The notes under the pieces are model-generated. The model did not search any database, had not been told where the DNA came from, and saw nothing but the letters and a program-made list of their open reading frames with translations. A stretch of DNA of 64,000 nucleotides, from assembly GCA_002307315.1 (NCBI GenBank), contig DBTZ01000052.1, positions 1 through 64,000 on the forward strand, read 5' to 3'. The DNA is from Alphaproteobacteria bacterium UBA1303 (GTDB lineage: Bacteria > Pseudomonadota > Alphaproteobacteria > Micropepsales > Micropepsaceae). Positions 54,538-63,465 of this stretch are shown piece after piece; the stretch's first letter is position 1; each line of letters opens with the position of its first letter. Position numbers and translations under genes: made by a program.

Positions 54538-57500
54538 TCAGCGATGCGGCCGCGAATACGCGTTGGGCGCACCGGGCGTGGGAAGATCGGCGGCGACAGA
54601 CGCCCCGCCCGCATGCGCTTTGGCCAAAGCCGCGGTGAGGGTGATGCCCGTACCGGATACCTCGGCGCCGACCGCGTGGGCGAATTTAAGCGGCGAGCCG
54701 ACCGTAATCCGCGCTCCGGTCCAACCGTTATTGGCGGTAACGACCGTAGCCGTCTCGGCGCCTGTACCGCTGCCGATAACAACGGTCTGCCCATTGGTGA
54801 AATCCCGCGCGTCGGCGACCGAAATAGCGGTAGCCCCCGCCTCGGATGCCGTCCGTAATTTTGTGACACCGGCCGTACCGATCGCAGCGATGATAGCGGT
54901 TTCGGTATTCTCGTCGGCATCGACAATCACACGCTGACCGGCCGAGAAGCCCAAAACATTGGCCACCTTGATATTGTTCGCGCCTTGCGGCGAACCTGCC
55001 GGCAACGTGGTTGCCGTCTGGGTGACAAAATCCGTGCAGTTGGTGTCGGTATCGAAACCGTCGGGGAACCGGCCCGCACTACTGTCGGTTGCGATGCGAT
55101 TGATCGGCGGCCAGCCGCCGATCACCCCCGGTGCCGTCACTTGGCACCTCTCTGGGCCGGATACCGCCTGGTGATAACCCTCGGAAGCCCAAGGATCGAC
55201 GAGGTTGCCGTAGTTCAGGCTGTCGACGACATGGCCGGAACCGTCGCGCAGCACCATAGCGCCGGCACTCGCCGCCAGGACGGGGCCGCCGAACCACTGG
55301 TTGGGCGCCTTCTTTTCCCGATAGCCCGCGGTCTTGACCGAACCGTCCTGCACGACCGCATCGATGGCGTGGCTCTTCGTCAAAGGCTTATCGAGCGCGA
55401 TGCCGGTGCCGAGCGGCAGCACGGGTTCGTTGCTCGAATGGGCAAAGGCCGAGGCGGGGGTAAAGCCGATCCCCGTGCCGCGCGCACTGAACGGCAAATT
55501 ATCGGCATGGGCAAATTTCAGCGGTGCGGCGAGTTCGAGGCCCGTGCCCGGCGCGACCGCATCTTCCTCGGCGATGTGGGACGCGGCAAGCACCGGGGTA
55601 ACACTCACATTGGTGCCCCCGGGACCGCCGGCAGCGATAGCCGTAACCGTGACCAATTGCCGGTTCGACGGCATACCGACGGCGAGTTTGTCGCCGACGG
55701 CAAAACCGCGGGCATCGCGCACCTTGATATCGCTTGCCCCGGCGGCCGCGTTCGCCGCCAGAACCGTGCGACTGCCCGCCGTGCCGACGCTTTTGACCGT
55801 CACGGTCTCGATGCCGTGGCCGACACTGTCGATGTCGAGCCGGATTCGGTCGCCGGGCGATATGCTGGCAACGGAAGTTACCTTGATGTTGGTTGCGCCG
55901 GCGGGCGCATCCGCCGCCAGGAAGGCCTGGGTGCCGGGCTTGCCGACCGCCGTAACCGTAACCACTTCGTATTTCTCGACATCGCGCCCAACGGCAGGAT
56001 AGGTCGCGCCATAGCCGATCGCCATTTTTTCGCCAACCGTAAAGCCCGCGATGTCGGCAACCGGAACATTCGTCGAACCGGCCGGAATGGTGATCACCGG
56101 GCCTTCGGGAAGCGGCTGCCACAGCGTGGTCGGACGGCCCGCCGCCGTACCGAGGCGGGCGATCTTACGGGTTTCCACGGCGGCACCGGTATCGATGGCG
56201 ACCGCATCGCCTTCCTTCATGCCGTCGATGCTGCGGACATTGACGACGGCATCGCCCGCTTGCGCCGAAACCGCCAGACCGGAGTTGGAAAGGCCGAGCA
56301 GATAAAAGCCGTGCGGTGCCAGCTTGGTTTTGGCCGGAACCGTCACCGACGAGAAAATCGCTTCTTCGGTCGGATGCTGCGTCAGGCTCCAATGGGAGAT
56401 GTCGACGGCTTTGGCTCCGGCGTTGTACAGCTCGATGAACGCATTGGTGGTGTTGGCCGAGCCGTCGCTGATGCGAAACTCGTTGATCTTGACCGGGCTG
56501 ACGTTGCGCACCTTCTCGGCCGCAAATTCGGTTTTCTGTTCGCCGTTTGCCGTCCAGGCCGCCTGGGCGACGAGGTCGCCGTTGAACGCCGCCGGACCCG
56601 AGGTGACGGTAAAGTTCGCACTGACGCTTGCCCCCGGCGCGATCGCATCCGCGAACACCTTGGCAGACTGCTTCGATCCCGCCGCGACGGCCTTCCAGCC
56701 CTTGGGCAGGACGAGATTCAACGTAAGGCCGGAAACGGGCGCACCGGTGGTGTTGGCGAACGTCACCGTGGCGGCTTGCGACGAACCCGGCGCAAAGGTC
56801 TGCAGCCCCGGCGAGGTTGCGGTTGCCGAAGCGGGCGTCACGCTTAAGCGCGGCACGTCGTATTTGGCGGCCACGATATTGGCCTGCACCGCTTGGTCGG
56901 TGTCGTGCGACGGGTAGGTGCCTGCGGCCGTCATTGCCCCTTCGTAGAAGGTGCCCTGCGAACCGTTGGAATTGTCGCCGCCGTTGCCGAGCAGAATGGC
57001 TCCTTGCTTGCGCATCGGATCGTAAGTGGCATCGATCCGCGGCCCGTCATATATGACCGACAACGGACCCTGGCGCGAATCGCCTCCCAGCGTGGCCCAA
57101 TGATGCGGCTTACCCTTGGCGATGGCGGTCACGAAACGCCACGCGATGTTTTCGAGCTTGGAACAAAGCTTCGACTTGTCCTCGTTGACGCAACCGACGA
57201 GGTTGTTTTCCTGATCGGTCATGATCCACGGACCGGGCGGGTTGCCGTGATACCAATACGGCGCATTGCCGAAATAGGTCGTTTCCATGGTGCCGTTGCC
57301 GTCGTCGCGGCTGTCGATCTCGGCATTGCCGTAATCGAAACAGCAGCCCGCGTTGTAGTGCTTGCCGTTGATGACCCAGTATTGGCCCTGCGCCTGATCG
57401 TCGACGGCCGTGCCCTTGGCATCGTTGAGGCGAAGCCCCATGCCCGGCGCGATGAAAACGCCGTACGCCTTGTGGCCCATGACCGTAACCGGCGCCATGT

Positions 57501-57951
57501 CGGCGAGCGGCAGATTGTTGAAGCCGCCCAAGGACGGCCCGCTGAAGCCGCCGCGCGGCGGCTGAATGAGGTGGTTCTTCTTGTCGGACTGATCGTAGAG
57601 GATGGAAATCCAGCAGGTGGTATGGGCGCAGAAGGCATCTTGCGCGGTCGCATCGGCATAACCGCCCGCATCGCTCGCCGAGGGCCGAACCACGCCGATA
57701 TCGGCCGTCTTGCCGTCGGATTGGCGCAAGACCTGATAAAGCGGGCCGTCATATGCGCTATAGAGCGCGCGCGTCGAACTGTGGGCGGCAGTGCAAGGCG
57801 TGCCAGCCGCGGCATAGACATCGCAAGGCCCCGCCGGCCGCTGCGGGGACTGAGCCGCACCCGCTGCCGCCGCTGCCGGTAGAACAAGCGTTGTGCCAGC
57901 CAGCATCAAAGACAATGCCAGGAGCCGCGCCAAATCGATCGCCTTTTTCAT
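54538..57951 (-). CDS. secreted GH54 arabinofuranosidase-like / lamin-tail multidomain protein
   Basis: 1137 residues from the ATG at 57951 (AAGGGCGG upstream). Signal peptide 1-32. GH54-like catalytic domain about 41-365 with GPCDVY, paired cysteines 43/53, 108/113 and 203/204, Glu223 in TMETTY and Asp326 in GGDNSNG, matching the nucleophile and acid/base of fungal AbfB. No CBM42. A NEW3-like beta domain follows (about 368-480), then a lamin-tail domain (about 486-1137) split by two repeat blocks (563-870 and 979-1120). It should release arabinose from polymers or bind surfaces. Activity is inferred from motifs. Confidence 0.85.
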   Translation of the reverse strand: MKKAIDLARLLALSLMLAGTTLVLPAAAAAGAAQSPQRPAGPCDVYAAAGTPCTAAHSSTRALYSAYDGPLYQVLRQSDGKTADIGVVRPSASDAGGYADATAQDAFCAHTTCWISILYDQSDKKNHLIQPPRGGFSGPSLGGFNNLPLADMAPVTVMGHKAYGVFIAPGMGLRLNDAKGTAVDDQAQGQYWVINGKHYNAGCCFDYGNAEIDSRDDGNGTMETTYFGNAPYWYHGNPPGPWIMTDQENNLVGCVNEDKSKLCSKLENIAWRFVTAIAKGKPHHWATLGGDSRQGPLSVIYDGPRIDATYDPMRKQGAILLGNGGDNSNGSQGTFYEGAMTAAGTYPSHDTDQAVQANIVAAKYDVPRLSVTPASATATSPGLQTFAPGSSQAATVTFANTTGAPVSGLTLNLVLPKGWKAVAAGSKQSAKVFADAIAPGASVSANFTVTSGPAAFNGDLVAQAAWTANGEQKTEFAAEKVRNVSPVKINEFRISDGSANTTNAFIELYNAGAKAVDISHWSLTQHPTEEAIFSSVTVPAKTKLAPHGFYLLGLSNSGLAVSAQAGDAVVNVRSIDGMKEGDAVAIDTGAAVETRKIARLGTAAGRPTTLWQPLPEGPVITIPAGSTNVPVADIAGFTVGEKMAIGYGATYPAVGRDVEKYEVVTVTAVGKPGTQAFLAADAPAGATNIKVTSVASISPGDRIRLDIDSVGHGIETVTVKSVGTAGSRTVLAANAAAGASDIKVRDARGFAVGDKLAVGMPSNRQLVTVTAIAAGGPGGTNVSVTPVLAASHIAEEDAVAPGTGLELAAPLKFAHADNLPFSARGTGIGFTPASAFAHSSNEPVLPLGTGIALDKPLTKSHAIDAVVQDGSVKTAGYREKKAPNQWFGGPVLAASAGAMVLRDGSGHVVDSLNYGNLVDPWASEGYHQAVSGPERCQVTAPGVIGGWPPINRIATDSSAGRFPDGFDTDTNCTDFVTQTATTLPAGSPQGANNIKVANVLGFSAGQRVIVDADENTETAIIAAIGTAGVTKLRTASEAGATAISVADARDFTNGQTVVIGSGTGAETATVVTANNGWTGARITVGSPLKFAHAVGAEVSGTGITLTAALAKAHAGGASVAADLPTPGAPNAYSRPHR

Positions 57952-57962
57952 GTTTCCGCCCT

Positions 57963-58065
57963 TAAGAGCAACGTGCGCAAAAGTGTGTTCGCTTTTGCGC
58001 AGAGAGTTGCGACCAAACAAAAGAATAGAGCGGCGCGCCGATTTCGTCCGAAAGCGCAGCGCTCT
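57963..58065 (-). repeat. inverted-orientation copy of the dispersed repeat
   Basis: Read on the minus strand: boundary AGAGCGC, TTTTGTTTGGTCGCAAC, then a 10-bp dyad TGCGCAAAAG / CTTTTGCGCA (58001-57992 with 57983-57974) and GTTGCTCTTA. These match, in order, the copy at 1864-1924. It stands between the GH54 gene and yifB; the rest of 57952-58220 shows no gene. Confidence 0.7.
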
Positions 58066-58220
58066 GGTATTGTCTGAGTTTATTACACGCAGTCCCGGCG
58101 CCGCACAATGCGCTGTCATGCCCGCGCGGCCGCCCCAACCGGCCAATTTTTTCATTTTTTTGTGACCGGGCGTTGTCCTCACAAACGCGTTACGGCGCCC
58201 CGCCCCGGGTTCTCCGAGCC

Positions 58221-59735
58221 TTACCGCGCTTGCGTCAATCGGCGATAGCTTAGGGCCTCGGCGATGTGCGTTCGCAGGATCGTTTCGGCCCCCGCCAAAT
58301 CGGCGATGGTACGGGCGACCCTTAAGACCCGGTGGTAGCCGCGGGCGGTCAGCCGCATTGCCTCCGCCGCATCTTTAAGCAGCGCGGCTCCCTTCTCGTC
58401 GGGTTTGGCGATTTTATCCAGCAGCTCGCCCTCGACCTCGGCGTTGGTGCGAAGACCGAAGTCCGCCAGCCTTTCGTTCTGAATTTTTCGCGCTTTCGCC
58501 ACTTTTGCCGCCACCTCGGCGCTGCCTTCCGCCGGCGGAGGAAGCGAAAGATCGGCGGCCGAAACCCCTTCCACCTCGACATGCAGATCGATGCGGTCGA
58601 ACAGAGGGCCGGAAATCCGCGACTGATAATCGGCGGCGCATTTGGGGGCGCGGCCGCAGGCCATCGCCGGATCGCCTAAATATCCGCAGCGGCAGGGGTT
58701 CATCGCCGCCACCAGTTGGAAGCGCGCCGGGTAGCGGACATGGGCGTTGGCGCGCGCCACCACGGCTTCGCCCGATTCCATCGGCTGGCGCAGGGAATCC
58801 AACACCGCGCGTTGAAACTCCGGCAGCTCGTCGAGGAACAAAACGCCCAAATGCGCCAGACTGACCTCGCCCGGCTTGACCTTCAAACCGCCGCCGGTCA
58901 GGGCCGCCATCGAGGCCGAATGGTGAGGATTGCGAAACGGGCGGCGGCGCGAGATCGCCCCGTCGGCCAACTCCCCGGCCAGCGAGCGGATCATCGAAAT
59001 TTCCAGCGCCTCGCGCGCATCCAAAGGCGGCAAAAGGCCCGGCAAGCGCTGGGCCAGCATTGATTTGCCCGATCCGGGCGGACCGATCATCAACAGATTA
59101 TGTCCGCCTGCCGCCGCGATTTCGACCGCCCGCTTGGCGGTTTCCTGCCCTTTGACATCTTTGAGATCGGGGGCGTTGGGCTCGTCGTCGGCCAATCTGG
59201 CTTCGGGCGGGCTGAGCACCTGCACGCCCTTCATGTGGTTGACGAAGCCGATCAGCGACGGCGTGGCGAGAACGGAAAGCCCGCCCACCCAAGCCGCCTC
59301 GGGCCCGTTGATTTTCGGGCAGACCAGTCCCCGTCCCGCTTCGCGCGCGGCCAGGGCGGCGGGCAACACCCCCATAACCGAGGTCACCTGGGCATCGAGC
59401 GACAACTCGCCCAGCGCCGTGAACCCGGCGATCTCGGATGCCGGCAACACGCCCATCGCCGCCAAAAGCCCCAGCGCGATGGGCAGATCGTAATGGCTGC
59501 CTTCTTTGGGCAGATCGGCGGGGGCGAGGTTGACGGTGACCCGCTTCCACGGCAACGACAAGCCGATGGCCTCAAGCGCGGCGCGTACCCGTTCGCGGCT
59601 TTCGCCCACCGCCTTGTCGGCCAAGCCGACCAAATTGAACTGACCGGCACCGGAATTGGCGATATGCACCTGCACGTCCACCTCGCGCGCTTCGATGCCT
59701 TGAAAGGCGACGGTGTAGATGTGGGCGACGGGCAT
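58221..59735 (-). CDS. YifB/ComM-family Mg-chelatase-like ATPase
   Basis: 504 residues. N-terminal Lon-like domain (about 20-175), AAA+ core with Walker A GPPGSGKS (218-225), VLFLDELPEF for Walker B, a zinc-type cysteine cluster PCRCGY...ACG...KC (about 348-368) and a C-terminal helical domain ending in RRLTQAR. In other bacteria ComM is a branch-migration helicase that helps integrate DNA during natural transformation. No com genes neighbour it. Confidence 0.93.
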   Translation of the reverse strand: MPVAHIYTVAFQGIEAREVDVQVHIANSGAGQFNLVGLADKAVGESRERVRAALEAIGLSLPWKRVTVNLAPADLPKEGSHYDLPIALGLLAAMGVLPASEIAGFTALGELSLDAQVTSVMGVLPAALAAREAGRGLVCPKINGPEAAWVGGLSVLATPSLIGFVNHMKGVQVLSPPEARLADDEPNAPDLKDVKGQETAKRAVEIAAAGGHNLLMIGPPGSGKSMLAQRLPGLLPPLDAREALEISMIRSLAGELADGAISRRRPFRNPHHSASMAALTGGGLKVKPGEVSLAHLGVLFLDELPEFQRAVLDSLRQPMESGEAVVARANAHVRYPARFQLVAAMNPCRCGYLGDPAMACGRAPKCAADYQSRISGPLFDRIDLHVEVEGVSAADLSLPPPAEGSAEVAAKVAKARKIQNERLADFGLRTNAEVEGELLDKIAKPDEKGAALLKDAAEAMRLTARGYHRVLRVARTIADLAGAETILRTHIAEALSYRRLTQAR

Positions 59736-59844
59736 GGGCGGACATGTAAAATATGCGAATGTTCAACCTAGCGCGGAAAGCAAGCTGTGGCTACCTTGCC
59801 AAACGACGGTAAAGTGCCTCTATTCCGGTGCGAAAGGACGAAAG

Positions 59845-60420
59845 ATGAATCGCATAATCCTTGGCGCGGCATGCGCTGCACTGACATTTGCCGTTGCCCC
59901 GGCTTTCGCCGACGACGACGCCTTCGCCGATGCCAAGAACGGCGCCAAACAGCATGTCGCCTCGGGATTCGTTTGCCCGCAGAAGATCGGCCGCTTCGAG
60001 CGCGATGCGGTGGGGGTACGCGATCCGCAAAACGTAAAAGATTATTGCGCCTATTCGGCGCGCGACGGCGTCTACGGCACCATCGTGCTCATGCCGGTGA
60101 AAAGCGGCTTCGATCCCAAGGAGATGCTGGCTGCCGATTTCGTGGTACAGGAAGGCACCGGGGGCAAGAAAAGCAGCGAGAACACCCTGCAACTCGGCTC
60201 CGACGGATCGCTGTCGGTTTACGCCCGCACCTATGATGCCGCCAAAATCGAAGCGGTGCGCTACCGGGTGCTGTTTACCTGCGCCGCGGTGGGCAACTGG
60301 GCGATCGAGGTGGTGGCGGAATACGGCGATCCGCGCGACAAGGACGCCAAAAACGAATTCCTCACCACAGTCTACGATTCGGCGCTGAAAACCTTCGCCG
60401 CGCCGCCGCCCGCACCGTAA
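59845..60420 (+). CDS. hypothetical periplasmic protein
   Basis: 191 residues from the ATG at 59845 (AAAGGACG upstream), opening with a signal peptide that ends AFA (about 1-22). Not recognised. Cys residues occur in GFVCPQK, KDYCAY and LFTCAA. A mixed alpha/beta sequence, C-terminus Pro/Ala. Possibly one of the many small alphaproteobacterial periplasmic proteins of unknown role. Convergent with the ferredoxin gene. Confidence 0.6.
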   Translation: MNRIILGAACAALTFAVAPAFADDDAFADAKNGAKQHVASGFVCPQKIGRFERDAVGVRDPQNVKDYCAYSARDGVYGTIVLMPVKSGFDPKEMLAADFVVQEGTGGKKSSENTLQLGSDGSLSVYARTYDAAKIEAVRYRVLFTCAAVGNWAIEVVAEYGDPRDKDAKNEFLTTVYDSALKTFAAPPPAP

Positions 60421-60439
60421 TTTTTTTACGTGATGCCGG

Positions 60440-60748
60440 TTATTCCGGCGCCACCGTGCAGGCGATGCCGTCCATGCTCTCGTCGAGCGTGATCTGGCAG
60501 GACAGCCGCGAGTTGGGCTCGACCCCCAGCGCCATATCCAGCATGTCGGTTTCGGCTTCCGACGGCGGAGGCAGCTTTTCGTACCAGCCATCGGTGAGAT
60601 AGACATGGCAGGTGGCGCAGGCGCAGGCGCCGCCGCATTCGGCGGCAACGCCCAGTCCGCCTTCGCGCAAAATCTCCATCAGCGTCCAGCCGTCGCGGCC
60701 TTCCAGCTCGTGCTCGTTGCCCTCGCGGTCTTTGGCGATGATCTTCAT
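60440..60748 (-). CDS. 2Fe-2S ferredoxin (adrenodoxin type)
   Basis: 102 residues from the ATG at 60748. Cluster ligands C38, C44, C47 and C84 (C-x5-C-x2-C-x36-C), the adrenodoxin/ISC ferredoxin spacing, with an extra C42. It overlaps the reductase stop by 4 bases, so the two are one electron-transfer unit: NADPH to reductase to ferredoxin to an oxygenase or biosynthetic partner. Confidence 0.95.
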   Translation of the reverse strand: MKIIAKDREGNEHELEGRDGWTLMEILREGGLGVAAECGGACACATCHVYLTDGWYEKLPPPSEAETDMLDMALGVEPNSRLSCQITLDESMDGIACTVAPE

Positions 60749-61773
60749 GACGCCCCCAGTTTCTTGTGCAGGTTCGAAGACGAGGTAGTGTATTGAAAAC
60801 GCAAGCGGTCGTTCGGCCGGCAAATGTGGAAGGCGGCTTGCGCCATCAGCGCCGCTTCGTGGAAGCCCGACAGGATCAACTTGACCTTGCCCGAATAGGT
60901 GCAAATGTCGCCGATGGCGAACACGCCGGGCGTTTCGCTCTCGAATTTCGCGGTATCGACGGCAATCAGGTTATCGGTCAATTTCAGGCCGAAGTCGGCG
61001 ATCGGCCCCAGCTTCATGGTCAGGCCGAAGAAGGGAATGAAGGCGGCGGCGGCGACCTGGAATTCCTGCTTGTCGGCGCCGGCCAGCGTCGCCGACGACA
61101 ACACGCCATTCTCGCCGTGCAGCGCCTTGACCGAGGCGACATGGAATTTGACCTTGCCGGCATCGACCAGTTCCCGCATCCGGTTCACGCTGTGCTGAGC
61201 GGCGCGGAAACCGTCGCGGTGATGCACCAAAGTCAGGCTTTTGGCGATGGGAGCAAGGTTCAGCGTCCAATCGAGCGCCGAATCGCCGCCGCCGGCGATC
61301 AGGATGTCCTTGCCCCGAAAGTCTTCCATCTTGCGCACGGCATAGAATACCGACCTGCCTTCATACGCCTCGATCCCCGGCACCGGCGGACGCTTGGGCA
61401 TGAAGCTGCCGCCGCCGGCGGCGACCACCACCACCGGGGCTACGATCTCGGTGCCGGCATCGCTGGTCAATTTCCAACGGCCGTCGGCGCATTTGGTCAA
61501 TCCCGTGACCATCTCGCCGAAATGAAATTGAGGAGAAAACGGCTTGATCTGTTCCATCAGCCGGTCGGTCAATTGCTGGCCGGTCACCGTAGGCAAGCCG
61601 GGGATGTCGTAAATCGGCTTTTCCGGGTAGAGTTCGGTGCATTGGCCGCCGGGGCGGTCGAGAATGTCGATCAGGTGGGCCTTAAGATCCAACAGCCCCA
61701 GTTCGAACACGGCGAAAAGTCCGGCCGGGCCGGCGCCGACGATGGCGACATCGGTTTCGATAGGTTCATTCAT
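60745..61773 (-). CDS. type 2 ferredoxin-NADP+ reductase (thioredoxin-reductase-like)
   Basis: 342 residues from the ATG at 61773. FAD motif GAGPAGLFA (14-22), NADP motif GGGDSALDW and the C-terminal GDICTYSGK. It lacks the CxxC redox pair of thioredoxin reductase, as TrxR-like FNRs do. Reduces the ferredoxin encoded directly after it. Confidence 0.95.
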   Translation of the reverse strand: MNEPIETDVAIVGAGPAGLFAVFELGLLDLKAHLIDILDRPGGQCTELYPEKPIYDIPGLPTVTGQQLTDRLMEQIKPFSPQFHFGEMVTGLTKCADGRWKLTSDAGTEIVAPVVVVAAGGGSFMPKRPPVPGIEAYEGRSVFYAVRKMEDFRGKDILIAGGGDSALDWTLNLAPIAKSLTLVHHRDGFRAAQHSVNRMRELVDAGKVKFHVASVKALHGENGVLSSATLAGADKQEFQVAAAAFIPFFGLTMKLGPIADFGLKLTDNLIAVDTAKFESETPGVFAIGDICTYSGKVKLILSGFHEAALMAQAAFHICRPNDRLRFQYTTSSSNLHKKLGAS

Positions 61774-61797
61774 GAGAGTTTCACACTCGTTCCACGG

Positions 61798-61867
61798 TAA
61801 ATAGTTGTCTGTGAAAAAGTACACTGAGGCCTTTAGGCCGAAGGACTTTTTCACGGACGACTAAATA
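61798..61867. repeat. 19-bp-arm inverted repeat flanked by 6-base direct repeats
   Basis: Arms at 61802-61820 and 61845-61863 pair with two G-T wobbles, and the loop carries its own GGCC/GGCC stem. TAAATA stands at both edges (61798-61803 and 61862-61867). It lies in the divergent promoter region of the reductase and the chorismate mutase genes. It resembles a tiny palindromic insertion element or MITE; no relative was seen elsewhere in the window. Confidence 0.55.
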
Positions 61868-61904
61868 TGTCGGTCAAAGCCGACTGTTTCCCTGAGGTAT
61901 GGCC

Positions 61905-62237
61905 ATGAACGACAGCAATTTTCAAGTCCGTCCGCCCAAACATTGTGCCGACATGCGCATGGTGCGCGCCGAAATCGACCGCATCGACCAAGAGATGGTG
62001 CGCCTCCTGGCCGAACGCCAGGGCTATATCGAACGGGCGGCGGAATTGAAAGAAAATCGCGACGACGTACGCGACGAGGCGCGTATCGCGGACGTCTTAA
62101 CCAAAGTCAACGCACAGGCGCGCCGCGCCGGGCTCGATCAAAATATTGTCGAGCCGGTGTTCCGGGTGCTGGTGGAGTGTTCTATCGCTTTGGAATTCAA
62201 GGCGTTCGATCGGCGCAATCGGCCAGAAAATCCTTGA
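61905..62237 (+). CDS. chorismate mutase, AroQ type
   Basis: 110 residues from the ATG at 61905, preferred over 61899 because GAGG is 7 bases before it. AroQ helix-1 signature RAEIDRIDQEMVRLLAERQGYIERAAELK in outline, with the substrate-binding Arg and Lys positions conserved. Makes prephenate for the PheA enzyme encoded at 34022. Its last 41 bases overlap the convergent Hpt gene. Confidence 0.9.
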   Translation: MNDSNFQVRPPKHCADMRMVRAEIDRIDQEMVRLLAERQGYIERAAELKENRDDVRDEARIADVLTKVNAQARRAGLDQNIVEPVFRVLVECSIALEFKAFDRRNRPENP

Positions 62238-62565
62238 TGAAAGCCTCGACCTGATCGGCTTCGGTTTTGAGGGCATTAACCGCCAGCGAGGCATTGCCGC
62301 GGTCCTTGACCGGATCGATCGGCTCGGCGAAGGCTGCGGCGTCGGCGAGCGGAAAAGCTCCGATGCCCCGGGCCGCACCCTTGATGGTATGGGTGATTTC
62401 TTTCCAGGTCTTGGCGTCGCGGGCGTCCAACAATCCGCGCAGACGCGACACCAGATCGCCGGCCTGATCGTTGAACATCTTGAGGACTTCGGCATTGATC
62501 GCCGTATCGCCGCCGGTGTAGCGGGACAGGTGAGCGAGATCGACGGCTTTTTTCGCCCCATTCAT
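62197..62565 (-). CDS. Hpt-domain phosphotransfer protein
   Basis: 122 residues from the ATG at 62565. A four-helix Hpt domain with phospho-accepting His59 in ITHTIKGAARGIGA. Stand-alone phosphorelay carrier between a hybrid kinase and a response regulator, neither of them in the window. Overlaps the 3' end of the chorismate mutase gene. Confidence 0.9.
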   Translation of the reverse strand: MNGAKKAVDLAHLSRYTGGDTAINAEVLKMFNDQAGDLVSRLRGLLDARDAKTWKEITHTIKGAARGIGAFPLADAAAFAEPIDPVKDRGNASLAVNALKTEADQVEAFIKDFLADCADRTP

Positions 62566-62613
62566 GGCGGCATCCCCAGAAATTTCCCGGGGAGGAGCAT
62601 GCCCCAATACCCG

Positions 62614-63330
62614 TCAATAGGCCGTTAATGGGTCGAAAGAAGGCAGCCAGTCGTTGGGAAAGGGCGAAAGGCCGAACAGCCATGCGTGAATATACAAAAA
62701 CAGCAGATAATCGCCCAAGGCCGTCCAAAACCGCCAGTCGAAATACTCCTTGGCGACGAAGCGGTTACGGCCTTGCAAGATTGCCGCAAAGGGCAGGTTC
62801 GAGCTGACGGCGGCCAAATCGGCCCACGCCGGGCCCAGACGCTTGCGGGTTTTGGCGTCGATCGAGCGCGTCCCCATCACGGCAAGAACGAAAAAGGCGC
62901 CGAACAGAACGAGCGACGCCAGATCGCCGCTGCCGACAAGGTGAAACCCGGCCCAGATCGCCACGCCCCACAAGAAGGGATGGCGGGTGATGCGCAAGGC
63001 CCCGCGCAGCGCGGCGGTTTCTTGCCCCTTGGTGGTGGGGTTTCCCCTTAAGATACCGGGAACGGCCAACAGGAAAGCGATCAGCATCGCCGGCAGGGCA
63101 CCGTTGCGCCATGCCCGGCTGTAATCGAACAAAATGACGTTATCGGCGCCGGCATAGGCCCGCCCATATGCCCAGCACATCGTGCCCAAGCTGGCCAGCA
63201 CCGACAGCGCGAACCCCGCCATATAGGGCGTCTCGCCGATTTTTCCTACGATCCTCCCCCGCAGCGGCGTGCCCGAAACCATAAGATGCAGTCCGACGAA
63301 AACCGCGGCAGCGGCGACGAGCGCGATCAT
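62614..63330 (-). CDS. NnrU-family membrane protein
   Basis: 238 residues from the ATG at 63330, which follows AAGGAGAGG. Six or so membrane helices and the family's RITRHPFLWGVAIWAGFHL stretch and GTRSIDAKTRKRLGPAW loop. NnrU is linked to nitrite/nitric oxide metabolism in denitrifiers, but most homologues sit outside such loci and no denitrification gene is near. Distantly like isoprenylcysteine methyltransferases. Confidence 0.88.
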   Translation of the reverse strand: MIALVAAAAVFVGLHLMVSGTPLRGRIVGKIGETPYMAGFALSVLASLGTMCWAYGRAYAGADNVILFDYSRAWRNGALPAMLIAFLLAVPGILRGNPTTKGQETAALRGALRITRHPFLWGVAIWAGFHLVGSGDLASLVLFGAFFVLAVMGTRSIDAKTRKRLGPAWADLAAVSSNLPFAAILQGRNRFVAKEYFDWRFWTALGDYLLFLYIHAWLFGLSPFPNDWLPSFDPLTAY

Positions 63331-63465
63331 GAGTGCCTCTCCTTGTTCATAACCCAGCATTACCGGCGAACCGTGCCGCAACAAGATGGAATTTTTCCCT
63401 TTTACCGTTTGGAGACGCGGCGTTGTTTGGTTAAGCTGAAAACCAATGCTCCATTCGAGGATGCC

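Noticed and set aside
54985..56847. 620-codon plus-strand frame
   Set aside because: Antisense to the repeat-bearing GH54/lamin-tail gene; composition Arg/Gly/Asp-biased and no recognisable domain.
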